From contig NZ_SWFM01000001.1 in assembly GCF_005144865.1 (NCBI RefSeq), positions 124,001 through 188,000 of the forward strand: a stretch of 64,000 nt of DNA. The letters are read 5' to 3'. Within the stretch, counting starts at the first letter, position 1. Each line of letters begins with the position of its first letter. This DNA comes from Guptibacillus hwajinpoensis (GTDB lineage Bacteria > Bacillota > Bacilli > Bacillales > Guptibacillaceae). The notes beneath the pieces were generated by a model, which saw only the letters and a list, made by a program, of their open reading frames with translations, ran no database searches and was not told the DNA's origin. Positions 1 to 9,446 of this stretch are shown one piece after another. A program made the translations under genes and the position numbers.

Positions 1-230
1 AGTATTGCCCCAAATATAATGTAGAGTAAGGTTGCAGCAACGATTAAGCCATTTACTGATGCAGCAGCAACAGTAGCACCAGGCACCTTCCAAACAAACA
101 GTGCAAGAACAACGGCAACGATGTATGATACCGGCATGGCTTTACTAGCCGGCCACCGTAACCCTACTAGAAAAATCCCTACAGCAGCAATTGGCAGTAA
201 CGAAAGAATCGATAATAACCCTGTACTCAT
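1..230 (-). CDS. L-lactate/glycolate permease (LctP/GlcA family), N-terminal part
   Basis: Partial gene running off the left edge; the first 76 codons are visible. The N-terminus starts MSTGLLSILSLLPIAAVG, with LRWPASKAMP and hydrophobic stretches on either side, as in the LctP family of 2-hydroxyacid proton symporters (about 550 residues, 12 or more membrane segments). The ATG is preceded by GGAGG seven bases upstream. It is the last visible gene behind FadR-type regulator-glcE-glcF-glcD-FAH on the same strand. From that context I infer import of glycolate (the GlcA role) and/or lactate. E. coli GlcA and LctP belong to this same family, so substrate cannot be told from the sequence. Confidence 0.85.
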   Translation of the reverse strand, partial: MSTGLLSILSLLPIAAVGIFLVGLRWPASKAMPVSYIVAVVLALFVWKVPGATVAAASVNGLIVAATLLYIIFGAI

Positions 231-383
231 TGCTCATCCTCCAATAATGAAATTTGTTGGGTAATGAAGCGTGACATTCTTTCACTATTCAGTTGCTGTC
301 TTTTGTTGTATGTATTCTGTTCTGAAAAAGCACGTTCCGCTTCTATGTCATTAACAGGGGATTAAGCTCCCCCTTTTAGGCCA

Positions 384-1169
384 TCACTGTTGCGTAACAC
401 CGATATGAGATGATTGACGAGAGAATGTGTTAGTTAGTGAGCCAATTTCCTTTATAGAACAAGTAATAATGTCGTCATTTTTTACAAAATGTGCTCCTGT
501 GGGGCTTCCAGTTAGAATCACGTCTCCTGGATGAAGTGTCATGACTGTTGAAAGATATGCAATCATCTCTTTAATCGGTACAATCATCCATTTTGTAGGA
601 CTATTCTGCTTCTGCTCTCCGTTAACTGTTGCTGTGACATGGATGTGATAAGGATCAAGCTCCGTTTCGATAACTGGACCGAGGGGGGTGAATGTATCAA
701 AGGATTTACCCAGTGTCCAATGGCCATCATTGTGGAAATATTGTGGGGCTGTTACATCATTTCCTACCGTATACCCAAACACATACTCAAGCGCTTTCTC
801 TTTTTCAATATTTTTAGCCTCTTTCCCAATGACAACGGCAAGTTCTGATTCGAATTTCACTTCCTGAAGTTGATCTGGAATAATGACTGCTTCATTCGGT
901 CCAATAACTGAAGTTGCTGGTTTCAAAAAGAAAACAGGCATTTCTGGAATTTCGTCTGGTAATGAATCTTTATCCCCAACATAGTTTGCTCCGATTCCAA
1001 TTACATTTCTAGGAGTAAGTGGTGCTAGAAACTCAACGTCATTAATCGAAACCTTTTGATCTGTATAAGACCATTCAGTCAAAGGATTTCCATCAATAAT
1101 CGTTATAACATCTTCCTCAAACACACCGTTATAAATGCTGTTATTATAAGTGAATCTTCCAAATTTCAT
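384..1169 (-). CDS. fumarylacetoacetate hydrolase family protein
   Basis: A 261-residue protein of the FAA-hydrolase fold (fumarylpyruvate hydrolase, acylpyruvase, oxaloacetate decarboxylase, 2-hydroxyhepta-dienedioate isomerase group). The catalytic domain spans about residues 50-255. The metal ligands appear as the E107-x-E109 pair in the FESELAVVIG segment and D138 in VGNDVT. It acts on 2-oxo acids in the cytosol in all known relatives; the substrate here is unknown. It sits 18 bases downstream of glcD and 150 bases upstream of the permease, so it is probably co-transcribed with glycolate oxidase. A FAH protein is not a standard part of glycolate pathways; a role on a side product such as an oxaloacetate or acylpyruvate species is only inference. 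Confidence 0.85.
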   Translation of the reverse strand: MKFGRFTYNNSIYNGVFEEDVITIIDGNPLTEWSYTDQKVSINDVEFLAPLTPRNVIGIGANYVGDKDSLPDEIPEMPVFFLKPATSVIGPNEAVIIPDQLQEVKFESELAVVIGKEAKNIEKEKALEYVFGYTVGNDVTAPQYFHNDGHWTLGKSFDTFTPLGPVIETELDPYHIHVTATVNGEQKQNSPTKWMIVPIKEMIAYLSTVMTLHPGDVILTGSPTGAHFVKNDDIITCSIKEIGSLTNTFSRQSSHIGVTQQ

Positions 1170-1187
1170 ATCATTCTCTCCCTTGTG

Positions 1188-2651
1188 CTATTTCGTTATA
1201 GCAGTTTCTTTTATCACTTTTTTGATATCCATACATCTGCTAGGGGTTGGAAATAATTTTCCCTGGTTTAATAGATTGTTAGGATTAAAAACATCTCTTA
1301 TAGCTGTTTGTGCATCAATTTCTTCATCACTAAATATAAAGCGCATTTCTTCCTTTTTCTCAATACCAACCCCGTGTTCACCGGTGATGGAGCCTCCTGC
1401 ATCAGCGCAGGCTTTAAGGCATGCGGTTCCAGCTTTTAATGCTTTGCCGGTTTCTCCCTCTATCCTCGAATCAAACAAAATGAGCGGATGAAGGTTACCA
1501 TCTCCTGCATGAAAGATATTGGCAATCCTTAAGCCATATTCATCGCTGATTGACCGTATTCTTTCAAGCACTTCGGGGAGTTTACTACGTGGAATCACCC
1601 CATCTTGAACAAGGTAGTCAGGTGAGATTGCGCCCATTGCACCAAATCCAGTCTTACGATTCGCCCACCAGCGTCCTCTTTCTTCCTCATCACGAGCTAC
1701 TTTTACTTCACGAACATTCCTGTTCCGGCAAACAGTTAAAATCTGCTCAATCTGCTCTTCAATTCCTTCTGCGATCCCATCCACTTCTATTAGTAGGAGA
1801 GCTTCAATATCATCAGGGTGGCCAACTGGGAAAGCACCCTTTTCTACTCCTTCTATAGCGGTTTGATCCATCATTTCAAGCGCTGCAGGAATAATCCCAG
1901 CAGAAATGATATCAGAAACTGCATGGCTTCCATCTTCTACGTTGTCAAAGTAAGCAAGAACGGTTTTTTTAGCTTCGGGGTTCTTTAGAATGCGGACGAT
2001 AATCTTCGTCACTATTCCGAGCGTCCCTTCAGAACCCGTAAGAATACCAAGTAAATCATATCCGGGCATATCCAACACGCCGTTATTGCTAATTTCGATG
2101 ATTTCCCCATCAGGAAGGACAACTTCGAGTCCAAGTATATGGTTAGTTGTCACACCATACTTAAGACAATGAGCTCCTCCGGCGTTCTCAGCAACGTTGC
2201 CACCGATTGTACATACGTACTGACTAGAAGGGTCTGGTGCATAATAGTATCCTTTATGTGAAATAGAGTTTGTAAGCTTTAAATTAACAAATCCAGGTTG
2301 GACAACAGCTTGTCTATTTTCATAATCAACCTCAAGTAAGTGTTTCATCTTTACAAGACTAATGATCACTTCATTGTTTAATGGGATTGCTCCACCAGAC
2401 AAGCCGGTTCCAGCACCTCTGGCTAAAAAAGGAATGCTACGATCAGCACAATATTTCACAGCTGCAGCTACTTCTTCTGTGTTCTTGGGGAAAATAACGG
2501 CTTTTGGCATTGCTTTATGAATAGTAAAACCATCGCAATCGTAAGACAGTAGATCTTCCTTATAGTGAAGGATTGATTTAGCGCCTACAATTTCAGTTAA
2601 TGCTAAAATGTCTGGATCAAGTTTTTGCTTCTTTTTCTTTGATAAAAGCAT
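1188..2651 (-). CDS. glcD: glycolate oxidase FAD subunit GlcD
   Basis: 487-residue FAD-linked oxidase (VAO/PCMH fold) with a C-terminal FAD-oxidase domain. The flavin-binding signature ARGAGTGLSGG is at residues 77-87, and HAGDGNLHP and GEHGVGIEKK lie in the C-terminal half. With GlcE and GlcF it should oxidise glycolate (or D-lactate) to glyoxylate at the membrane. The ATG is preceded by GGAGTGA, which includes the stop of glcF, so the two genes are translationally close. Length and motifs match the GlcD/YsfC group. The specificity between glycolate and D-lactate is inferred from the neighbouring malate synthase G and GlcE. Confidence 0.92.
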   Translation of the reverse strand: MLLSKKKKQKLDPDILALTEIVGAKSILHYKEDLLSYDCDGFTIHKAMPKAVIFPKNTEEVAAAVKYCADRSIPFLARGAGTGLSGGAIPLNNEVIISLVKMKHLLEVDYENRQAVVQPGFVNLKLTNSISHKGYYYAPDPSSQYVCTIGGNVAENAGGAHCLKYGVTTNHILGLEVVLPDGEIIEISNNGVLDMPGYDLLGILTGSEGTLGIVTKIIVRILKNPEAKKTVLAYFDNVEDGSHAVSDIISAGIIPAALEMMDQTAIEGVEKGAFPVGHPDDIEALLLIEVDGIAEGIEEQIEQILTVCRNRNVREVKVARDEEERGRWWANRKTGFGAMGAISPDYLVQDGVIPRSKLPEVLERIRSISDEYGLRIANIFHAGDGNLHPLILFDSRIEGETGKALKAGTACLKACADAGGSITGEHGVGIEKKEEMRFIFSDEEIDAQTAIRDVFNPNNLLNQGKLFPTPSRCMDIKKVIKETAITK

Positions 2652-2657
2652 TTTGGT

Positions 2658-4040
2658 TCACTCCTTTACCGAGGCTGCCTTATTTCCAAGACCTTTTTTC
2701 TCATCCTCTTGATATGCCCAATCTAGGAGCTGGACAGTGTGAACTACTTTTCCACCTCGACCATATTTTTGAACTCCCATAGCCATTTGGAGCATACAAC
2801 CTGGATTTCCCATCGAAATCATTTCAACATCCTCGGGTACATTCTCCATTTTGCGCTCTAACACAGCTGAAGCCATTTCAGGGTTTGTAATATTATAAAT
2901 ACCAGCACTGCCACAGCACGTATCAGCATTAGGTTGTTCAATGTAGTTAACCCCTGGAATGTCATTAATTAACTGCCTTGGCTCGTGCCGTACTCCCTGT
3001 CCATGTGCAAGATGGCAAGCATCATGGTAAGTGATGGTTTTGTTAATCGAGCTTTGAGGTTTTATATACCCTGTATCATAAAGGTATTTTGATATATCCT
3101 CTATCTTTTCAGAAAACACTTCTGCTTTCTCATGCCATTCAGGATCGTTGCGAAATAGCTCAGGATATTCTTTCAGTGCACAACCACACCCTGCAGCATT
3201 CACGACAACTTTATCAGCGTCCTGAAAAGCTTCTATATTTTGTTTTGCAAGCTTTTTACCTGTTTCTCTGTCTCCAGCATGGATATGTAATGCACCACAA
3301 CATGTTTGGTTTTTAGGTAGTGTGACGTCATTTCCGTTGTAGGTTAGTACATTGATCGTTGATTCGTTAATGTCACTAAACATAACATCCATGATACAGC
3401 CCTTTAGCATAGCAACCTGTGCTTTCGAAGATCCTTTTGCTGGGATAACATCAACATTCTTGTATTTCTTATGAACCGACTGTTTAATTTCAGGCATAAT
3501 CGCTTCCATATCAGCGAGATGATCTGGCATAATACGAAGTGCTCCTGTCGATCGAACTGCCTTTTGAAGTCCGCTCTTCTGATAGAATTTCAATAAGCCG
3601 CCCGCTGCCTGAAGCCTAGTAGGGTGAGGAAATAATCCTTTTAGGAAGAAGCTACTTACAACTCCTTTCAAACCTGTTAAAGGCATTGCTTGTCTCACCT
3701 GTCCGCGTGCTTCTTCAATAAGACCACCAACATCCACGTCTGCTGGACATGCTGTCGTGCAAGCTCGACAATCCAAGCACTGGAAAACGGGATCCATAAA
3801 TTGTTCATTTACCTCGAGTTTTCCTTCAGCAACTGATTTAATTAGATGAACCCTTCCTCGAGGGGAGTGTTGTTCCTGGCCAGTTTCTAAATAAGTAGGA
3901 CAGGATTCAAGACACATTCCACAATGAACGCAGTCGGCCCATTTATTTTCATCCGGATGGTCGTCCCACAAATAATTACTAAGACTGTTGGAAGCACACG
4001 GAGGCGAGTTATTTGTTAGCTCTTCTTCTTTAACAGACAT
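2658..4040 (-). CDS. glcF: glycolate oxidase iron-sulfur subunit GlcF
   Basis: 460 residues. Two ferredoxin-type 4Fe-4S motifs are near the N-terminus: C37-x2-C40-x2-C43-x3-C47 and C88-x2-C91-x2-C94-x3-C98. Two CCG domains follow, with CCGALHIHAGD around residue 247 and CCGSAGIYN around 380. This is the electron-transfer subunit that passes electrons from the flavin subunits to the respiratory chain. It overlaps neither neighbour but is spaced by one base from glcE; its ribosome site (GGAGGAATTTAG) lies inside the end of glcE. Strong family match; operon position supports the glycolate oxidase assignment. Confidence 0.93.
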   Translation of the reverse strand: MSVKEEELTNNSPPCASNSLSNYLWDDHPDENKWADCVHCGMCLESCPTYLETGQEQHSPRGRVHLIKSVAEGKLEVNEQFMDPVFQCLDCRACTTACPADVDVGGLIEEARGQVRQAMPLTGLKGVVSSFFLKGLFPHPTRLQAAGGLLKFYQKSGLQKAVRSTGALRIMPDHLADMEAIMPEIKQSVHKKYKNVDVIPAKGSSKAQVAMLKGCIMDVMFSDINESTINVLTYNGNDVTLPKNQTCCGALHIHAGDRETGKKLAKQNIEAFQDADKVVVNAAGCGCALKEYPELFRNDPEWHEKAEVFSEKIEDISKYLYDTGYIKPQSSINKTITYHDACHLAHGQGVRHEPRQLINDIPGVNYIEQPNADTCCGSAGIYNITNPEMASAVLERKMENVPEDVEMISMGNPGCMLQMAMGVQKYGRGGKVVHTVQLLDWAYQEDEKKGLGNKAASVKE

Positions 4041-4041
4041 T

Positions 4042-5325
4042 CTAAATTCCTCCTATAAAGCGCTGCTCATTCAGCGTATTATTGGGGTCCTGTTTTTGTT
4101 TAATGCTTTTAAACAGCTTGAACAAGCCATCAGACTCTCCCCATACGTTCAGTTCTTTTCTAAGTTCAATTGGAAGGTGCTTTACAATGGCATAACCTTT
4201 TAAATCTGATGCAAATGATTGTAAATGAATAATGGCATTTACGACGTTTGCATTGTTTCCTGAAATGATAATGGTACTAAGTCCATGGCCTGCCCCACCG
4301 CTCGCTTCAATCTTAAGGTTTCCTTCATGATGAATTCGGGCACATTCCTGTAGTAAAGGAAATACATCTAAATTTCTTGTCCCAACCTTCAATACTCCAT
4401 GAGTGCTTTCACCTAAATCAGTGAGACTATTTGGAATAAGTTCATTGAACGATTGCCAGAAATAGTTTGGATTTGGATGAACGGTCATGACAGCTTCGTT
4501 AGGTTTATGTTGATCAATCCAAACTTCTTGAAATTGGACAGCTTTTTTGACATCTTCTAAAGCAATTAACAAACAGTACTCATCCCTATTAATAAGTTTT
4601 TTTGACATTGTTGGCGTTAATATCTCTAACGAAACAGGTTCTAATAGAGAATCTTGAATCAATTTTGTGAACGCTGTCAATTCGTCGAGAGCTTCTTCTC
4701 GAACGGTTAGCATAACAAGGCTTGTATGTTTGGGAATAGGTCTTAATTTTAATGTGATTTCAGTTATGACACCAAGGGTTCCCATCGAACCGATAAAAAG
4801 TTTATTCATGTCATATCCGGCAACATTTTTAACCACTTTTCCACCGGTTCGGATGATCTTTCCATCTGCATAAACAACGCGCATCCCAATGACATGATCC
4901 CTTGCTGAGCCATACTTTAAACGCTTTGGACCGCTCTCATTTGCTGCAATAGTTCCACCAATTGTTGCAGTAGATGGGCATGACGGGTCCAGTGAAACCA
5001 TTTGATTGTATCGACTTAGAAAAGTCTGAAGCTCAAGTATCGTGGTACCAGGTTTTACAGTCACCGTCATGTCACCTACTGTATGTTCAACAATGCCAGA
5101 AAATTTCTTAAGCGAAAGCGTAAGGTCATAATTGGATTTAAGACCACCATAACCGAGCTTTGTGCCCCCGCTTACAATGGAGAGCTTCTTTCCTGATTCA
5201 TTGGCTTTAGTAACGATGTCAACCACTTCATCTTCTGATTCCGGGTATAATAGATTTGAGCTTAAGTTTCCAAAGCGGTTACTCGAATCAGTTAGTGGTG
5301 CGACGTCAAGTAAGTGTTTGTCCAA
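4042..5325 (-). CDS. glcE: glycolate oxidase FAD-binding subunit GlcE
   Basis: 427-residue FAD-binding protein, shorter and more divergent than GlcD. It has the FAD_binding_4 domain in residues about 20-190, with SGGTKLGYGG near residue 57 and GGTIAANESGPKRLKYGS near residue 128. The C-terminus ends NNTLNEQRFIGGI, as usual for GlcE. The start is TTG, chosen because GGAGG lies seven bases upstream, within TAAGGAGGGAAGGAG that also holds the stop of the regulator gene. It is the first enzyme gene in the regulator-glcE-glcF-glcD-FAH-permease operon. GlcE presence separates this set from simple GlcD/GlcF lactate enzymes. Confidence 0.88.
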   Translation of the reverse strand: MDKHLLDVAPLTDSSNRFGNLSSNLLYPESEDEVVDIVTKANESGKKLSIVSGGTKLGYGGLKSNYDLTLSLKKFSGIVEHTVGDMTVTVKPGTTILELQTFLSRYNQMVSLDPSCPSTATIGGTIAANESGPKRLKYGSARDHVIGMRVVYADGKIIRTGGKVVKNVAGYDMNKLFIGSMGTLGVITEITLKLRPIPKHTSLVMLTVREEALDELTAFTKLIQDSLLEPVSLEILTPTMSKKLINRDEYCLLIALEDVKKAVQFQEVWIDQHKPNEAVMTVHPNPNYFWQSFNELIPNSLTDLGESTHGVLKVGTRNLDVFPLLQECARIHHEGNLKIEASGGAGHGLSTIIISGNNANVVNAIIHLQSFASDLKGYAIVKHLPIELRKELNVWGESDGLFKLFKSIKQKQDPNNTLNEQRFIGGI

Positions 5326-5337
5326 CTCCTTCCCTCC

Positions 5338-6057
5338 TTAGTGGGTTTGAATATATTCAGATCGTATGGAAAAACCTTTTCTCATTTGCTTTTTAACGTA
5401 AGAGAGATGAAGCATCATGGCTTCGTATGCGCCTGCAGCATCCTCGCAAACAATCATTTCCATAATTAATTCATGTTGATGATGAATGTCGTATATAAGT
5501 TCAGGTTTAGAAGCAATTAGTCGATGGAAGTCAGCCATTGATTTTTCCATGCTAGAAGAAATCGATTCTAGCAGTTGATGAAGAATTGGATTACCTGATG
5601 CATTCGCTATCGCCATATGAAACTGACAATCATGCTGACCGCTATCGTCATATTTACAGAGACTCATATGATCAAGGGCTTTTCTCATAGCAACTAAATC
5701 TTCTTCTGAACGATTCACTGCTGCTAACTTTACAACGCTAGTTTCCAGAATTTCACGAACCTGAAACAAGGACTCAATCTCTTTCTGGTTCGGCATGAGC
5801 ATATGTTTAAAATATCGTTTAGGATTAAATCCAGTTACAAACGTTCCTTCTCCCTGCCTAATTTCTACTAACCCTCTTCCTTTTAAAGTGGTCAAGGCAT
5901 CTCGTACAGCTGATCTCCCTACCTCAAGTGATTCACACAGTTCACGAACGGATGGAAGTTTGTCACCCTGTTTATAACTGCCCTCTTTAATTAACCTAAC
6001 AATTTGTTCTTCTACTTTGTCAGAAATTTTTTGAGATGAGATCCTTTTAAATTCCAC
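5338..6057 (-). CDS. FadR-subfamily GntR transcriptional regulator of the glycolate operon
   Basis: GntR-type winged helix at about residues 1-70 (motifs LPSVRELCESLEVGRSAVRD and GLVEIRQGEGTFV) followed by an all-helical FCD effector domain (residues 90-230). FCD regulators commonly sense small organic acids, such as LldR, GlcC and LutR. The start chosen is the GTG giving VEFKRISSQK, eight bases after AGGTGG; a further in-frame GTG four codons upstream overlaps that ribosome site. It is 12 bases upstream of glcE and is probably the first gene of the operon, so it likely autoregulates. The effector (glycolate, lactate or other) is inferred from context. Confidence 0.88.
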   Translation of the reverse strand: MEFKRISSQKISDKVEEQIVRLIKEGSYKQGDKLPSVRELCESLEVGRSAVRDALTTLKGRGLVEIRQGEGTFVTGFNPKRYFKHMLMPNQKEIESLFQVREILETSVVKLAAVNRSEEDLVAMRKALDHMSLCKYDDSGQHDCQFHMAIANASGNPILHQLLESISSSMEKSMADFHRLIASKPELIYDIHHQHELIMEMIVCEDAAGAYEAMMLHLSYVKKQMRKGFSIRSEYIQTH

Positions 6058-6145
6058 AGTAAAAACCACCTTTCAGAAGTCACATATCAGACAAGTTAAC
6101 CAATTAATATTTTGAGATTATTCAGATAATAAATGATAAAAGGTT

Positions 6146-6171
6146 GCAAAAGTGGCAATTGCCACTTTTGC
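6146..6171. repeat. perfect 26-bp palindrome between glcB and the FadR-type regulator
   Basis: Two 13-base arms, GCAAAAGTGGCAA and its exact complement, meet with no spacer. It lies 8 bases after the glcB stop and about 90 bases upstream of the regulator start, on the shared strand. As RNA it would form a hairpin, but the following bases are GCAACCTTTTATC rather than a clean T-run, so it is a mediocre terminator. A perfect spacerless palindrome in front of a GntR gene could also be an operator. Both readings are inference. Confidence 0.6.
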
Positions 6172-6179
6172 TCCTACGA

Positions 6180-8357
6180 TTACTTGTTAGCATATACTTT
6201 TGCTTTAGCTTCTTGACGACGTCTATGAAGAATCGGTTCAGTATAGCCGTTCGGCTGATTGAACCCTTCAAAAACAAGATCACAAGCTGCTTGGAAAGCG
6301 ATAGATTCGTCATAATTTGTTGCCATTGCACGATACTCTGGATCTCCAGCATTCTGTTCATCCACAACTTTTGCCATCCGTTTCATTGTTTCCATTACCT
6401 GATCCTTCGTGCAAATACCGTGATGAAGCCAGTTAGCCACGTGTTGACTTGAAATACGGAGTGTTGCTCTATCTTCCATCAATTCAATATTACGGATATC
6501 TGGTACTTTCGAACATCCAACTCCATGTTCAACCCAGCGTACAACATAGCCAAGTATTCCCTGGGCATTATTATCAAGCTCTTCTTGTATTTCTTTTTCA
6601 CTCCAATTTGTATCTTTTGAAATAGGAATTTCGAGAATATCGTCCTGATAATTTACCGCCGCTTTTGCTAGTTCTTCTTGTACACTAGGCACATTAACTT
6701 CGTGATAATGAAGTGCATGTAATGTTGCAGCAGTTGGAGATGGAACCCAGGCAGTATTAGCTCCTGCTTGTAATTGGCTACCCTTTTGTGCAAGCATGTC
6801 TGCCATCAAATCAGGCATTGCCCACATTCCTTTACCAATTTGGGCTTTTCCAGAAAAACCTGTTTGTAAGCCCTGTTGGACATTTGATTTCTCATAGCTT
6901 TGTAGCCATGTAGAGTTTTTCATTTCACTTTTCCGAATGACTGGTCCTGCTTCCATAGACGTATGAATTTCATCGCCTGTTCGATCAAGGAATCCAGTAT
7001 TAATGAAAACAATTCGCTCTTTTACTTCATTAATACAATTGCGAAGATTTAGCGTTGTACGTCGTTCTTCGTCCATTACACCAATCTTAATTGTATTGCG
7101 ATCAAGTTTCAGTAAATCTTCTGTTCTATTAAATAATTCATTCGCAAAAGCCACTTCTTTTGAACCGTGCATTTTTGGTTTAACAATATATATCGAATCT
7201 TTTGATGAGTTTTGATACTTGCCATTTTTAAGTACATCATGCTTAGCGATAAGCCCAGTAATAACAGAATCAAGAATACCTTCTGGAATTTCGTTTCCGT
7301 CCTGATCAAGAACAGCATTTGTTGTCATAAGATGGCCTACATTACGGGCAAACATAAGCGATCGTCCACGTAATGAAAAGCTCTCGCCATCAGGAGAAAT
7401 ATACTCACGATCAGTGTTAAGTGTACGGCTTATTGTTTTAGACCCTTTTTGGAAGGAAGCTTTTAAATCTCCTTTTATTAACCCTAGGAAATTCCGATAA
7501 ACTAGCACCTTATCTTCAGCATCAACTGCAGTAACGGAATCTTCGAAATCCATAATCGTTGTAATAGCAGATTCCATGTACACATCTTTTACTCCTGCTG
7601 CATCTGTTTGACCAATTGGATCCTCTCGGTCAATCTGTATTTCAAGATGGACATCATTATTTTTTAATAGGATTGCACTTGGATTATCTTCGCTACCTTG
7701 ATAGCCAACAAATTGAATTTGATCAAGTAAAACGCTTTCATCACTGTCTTTAAAGTGCACTTTCAGCATACCCTGTTCAATGGAATATTGAACGATATCT
7801 GAATAGCTTCTTTCTTTAAGAGGAACTGTTTTGTCAAGGAACCTTTTGGCATAGGCAATTACTTTATCTCCTCGAACAGGGTTGTAATCTCCTTTACGGT
7901 CCGCACCGTTATCTTCACTTATGGCGTCTGTTCCATAAAGTGCATCATACAAGCTACCCCATCTTGCATTTGCAGCATTGATTGCATACCGTCCATTGTT
8001 GACTGGCACAACAAGTTGTGGTCCTGCTTGAACAGCAATTTCATCATCGACATTTGTAGTAGATATGGAGAAGTCGTCTACTTCAGACTCTAAATAAGTT
8101 AGGTCTTTCAAGAATGCTTTATACTTATTGAAATCAAAATTTTGATTTGACTTATGCCATTCATTCAGTTTCGTTTGAATATCATCACGCACATTTAGAA
8201 GTTTCTCATTCTTAGGAGCGAGATCCTTCACAATGTCACCAAGCCCTGTCCAGAATTCTTCACTAGACATACCCGTTCCTGGGATAACATCCTTATTAAT
8301 AAATTCATAGAGTTCTTCAGCAACTTGTAAATAACCGATCTTCGAATAGTTTTCCAT
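6180..8357 (-). CDS. glcB: malate synthase G
   Basis: 725 residues, the usual length for the G isoform (E. coli about 723). It condenses glyoxylate with acetyl-CoA to give malate in the cytosol, so it completes glycolate use with the GlcDEF products. Family segments visible include [20 protein letters not shown] near residue 270, [13 protein letters not shown] near 335, [19 protein letters not shown] near 455 and a C-terminal [21 protein letters not shown]. The ATG follows GAGGAGGAAATTCA. It is the upstream neighbour of the glycolate oxidase operon and is divergent from a LysR regulator at 8533, whose site at 8440-8458 lies in the shared intergenic region. Confidence 0.96.
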   Translation of the reverse strand: MENYSKIGYLQVAEELYEFINKDVIPGTGMSSEEFWTGLGDIVKDLAPKNEKLLNVRDDIQTKLNEWHKSNQNFDFNKYKAFLKDLTYLESEVDDFSISTTNVDDEIAVQAGPQLVVPVNNGRYAINAANARWGSLYDALYGTDAISEDNGADRKGDYNPVRGDKVIAYAKRFLDKTVPLKERSYSDIVQYSIEQGMLKVHFKDSDESVLLDQIQFVGYQGSEDNPSAILLKNNDVHLEIQIDREDPIGQTDAAGVKDVYMESAITTIMDFEDSVTAVDAEDKVLVYRNFLGLIKGDLKASFQKGSKTISRTLNTDREYISPDGESFSLRGRSLMFARNVGHLMTTNAVLDQDGNEIPEGILDSVITGLIAKHDVLKNGKYQNSSKDSIYIVKPKMHGSKEVAFANELFNRTEDLLKLDRNTIKIGVMDEERRTTLNLRNCINEVKERIVFINTGFLDRTGDEIHTSMEAGPVIRKSEMKNSTWLQSYEKSNVQQGLQTGFSGKAQIGKGMWAMPDLMADMLAQKGSQLQAGANTAWVPSPTAATLHALHYHEVNVPSVQEELAKAAVNYQDDILEIPISKDTNWSEKEIQEELDNNAQGILGYVVRWVEHGVGCSKVPDIRNIELMEDRATLRISSQHVANWLHHGICTKDQVMETMKRMAKVVDEQNAGDPEYRAMATNYDESIAFQAACDLVFEGFNQPNGYTEPILHRRRQEAKAKVYANK

Positions 8358-8439
8358 TGAATTTCCTCCTCATAATTAACAGAACCTGAGTTTCTATTAG
8401 GTACTGTCCTTTCATTTAGTCTTATCTTATAATAAATAA

Positions 8440-8458
8440 ATGTATAGATATAATACAT
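8440..8458. promoter_or_regulatory. candidate LysR box between glcB and the divergent LysR gene
   Basis: Inverted repeat ATGTAT-N7-ATACAT, containing the T-N11-A pattern typical of LysR-family sites. It lies 83 bases upstream of the malate synthase start and 74 bases before the LysR start. The position between divergent genes is the classic arrangement for autoregulation plus control of the neighbour. AT-rich sequence makes chance matches possible. Confidence 0.5.
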
Positions 8459-8532
8459 ATTTGGAATATTGAGTATTCTTTATCGTAATAATTCAGAATT
8501 TTCTATGATTCTACAGCGTTTGGAGTGATTTT

Positions 8533-9417
8533 TTGGAAATTCGTCATCTTGAATATTTCTCAGAAGTTGCAAAGCAGTTAAGTTTTACAAAAGCCGCTTC
8601 AACACTACACGTTTCACAGCCATCCATTAGCAAAGCTGTGAAACATTTAGAAGATGAACTTGGTGTCCCTTTGTTCTACAGATCAAAACAATTGGAATTA
8701 ACGGATGCCGGGCGAGCTGTCCTTGTTAATGCGAAACATGTGCTAAGTGCTTTCCGAAATCTGACTTCTGAGCTTTCAGATTTAACCGAGCTGAAAAAAG
8801 GTGAAATTAAAATTGGCATACCACCGATTATCGGAGCAGCGTTTTTCTCGAAATTAATTAGTCAGTTTAAAGAACTGTATCCGGTGGTTGAAATCATCCT
8901 CACAGAAGTAGGCTCTAAGCGGATCAAGCTGGGTGTTGAAGATGGGTCTCTCGATATCGGATTAATTTGTAATAATCCTGTACATAATGAAAACTTTGAA
9001 TCTGTTCGAGTGATTAATGACCCTCTGATGTTAATCGTTCCCAGTTCACATCCGTTAGCTGCATTAAAAGAGGTCAACCTTGGTGATCTTGAATATGAGT
9101 CTTTCATTTTATATCGTGAAGATTTTACTCTGTATGACAGAATAATAGAAGAATGTGAACAAAAGGGTTTTTATCCAAATATCGTTTGTCAGAGCTCACA
9201 AAAAGATTTCATGATTGAAATGGTTGAGGCAAAGCTGGGTGTTGCTCTTCTGCCTAGTAAGATTGCATATGCGATTCAAAATCAGGCGATCAAACCTCTT
9301 GAATTAGTGCATTCCAATGTAAGCCTTGAGTTAGGGATGATCTGGAAAAGAAATAAGTATCTCCCTTTTGCAGTTAAAGAATTTATTAAGTTATCAAAAT
9401 CTATTATCGAAAATTAA
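8533..9417 (+). CDS. LysR-family transcriptional regulator
   Basis: 294 residues: N-terminal winged helix (EIRHLEYFSEVAKQLSFTKA, then VSQPSISKAVKHLEDELGVPLF) and a type-2 periplasmic-binding-fold effector domain from about residue 90. GEIKIGIPPIIGAAFF resembles the CidR/AlsR-like branch that senses small carboxylates such as acetate or pyruvate; that comparison is from memory. The start is TTG, seven bases after GGAG. It is divergent from malate synthase G and convergent with lutC. I infer control of glcB, possibly with the glycolate operon. Confidence 0.87.
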   Translation: MEIRHLEYFSEVAKQLSFTKAASTLHVSQPSISKAVKHLEDELGVPLFYRSKQLELTDAGRAVLVNAKHVLSAFRNLTSELSDLTELKKGEIKIGIPPIIGAAFFSKLISQFKELYPVVEIILTEVGSKRIKLGVEDGSLDIGLICNNPVHNENFESVRVINDPLMLIVPSSHPLAALKEVNLGDLEYESFILYREDFTLYDRIIEECEQKGFYPNIVCQSSQKDFMIEMVEAKLGVALLPSKIAYAIQNQAIKPLELVHSNVSLELGMIWKRNKYLPFAVKEFIKLSKSIIEN

Positions 9418-9427
9418 CAATTCATTT

Positions 9428-9446
9428 ATCTGATTACAAATCAGAT
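9428..9446. terminator. short hairpin between convergent LysR gene and lutC
   Basis: ATCTGATT-ACA-AATCAGAT, an 8-bp stem. The left arm overlaps the lutC stop. No strong T-run follows on either strand, so this is a weak candidate bidirectional terminator. Confidence 0.35.
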
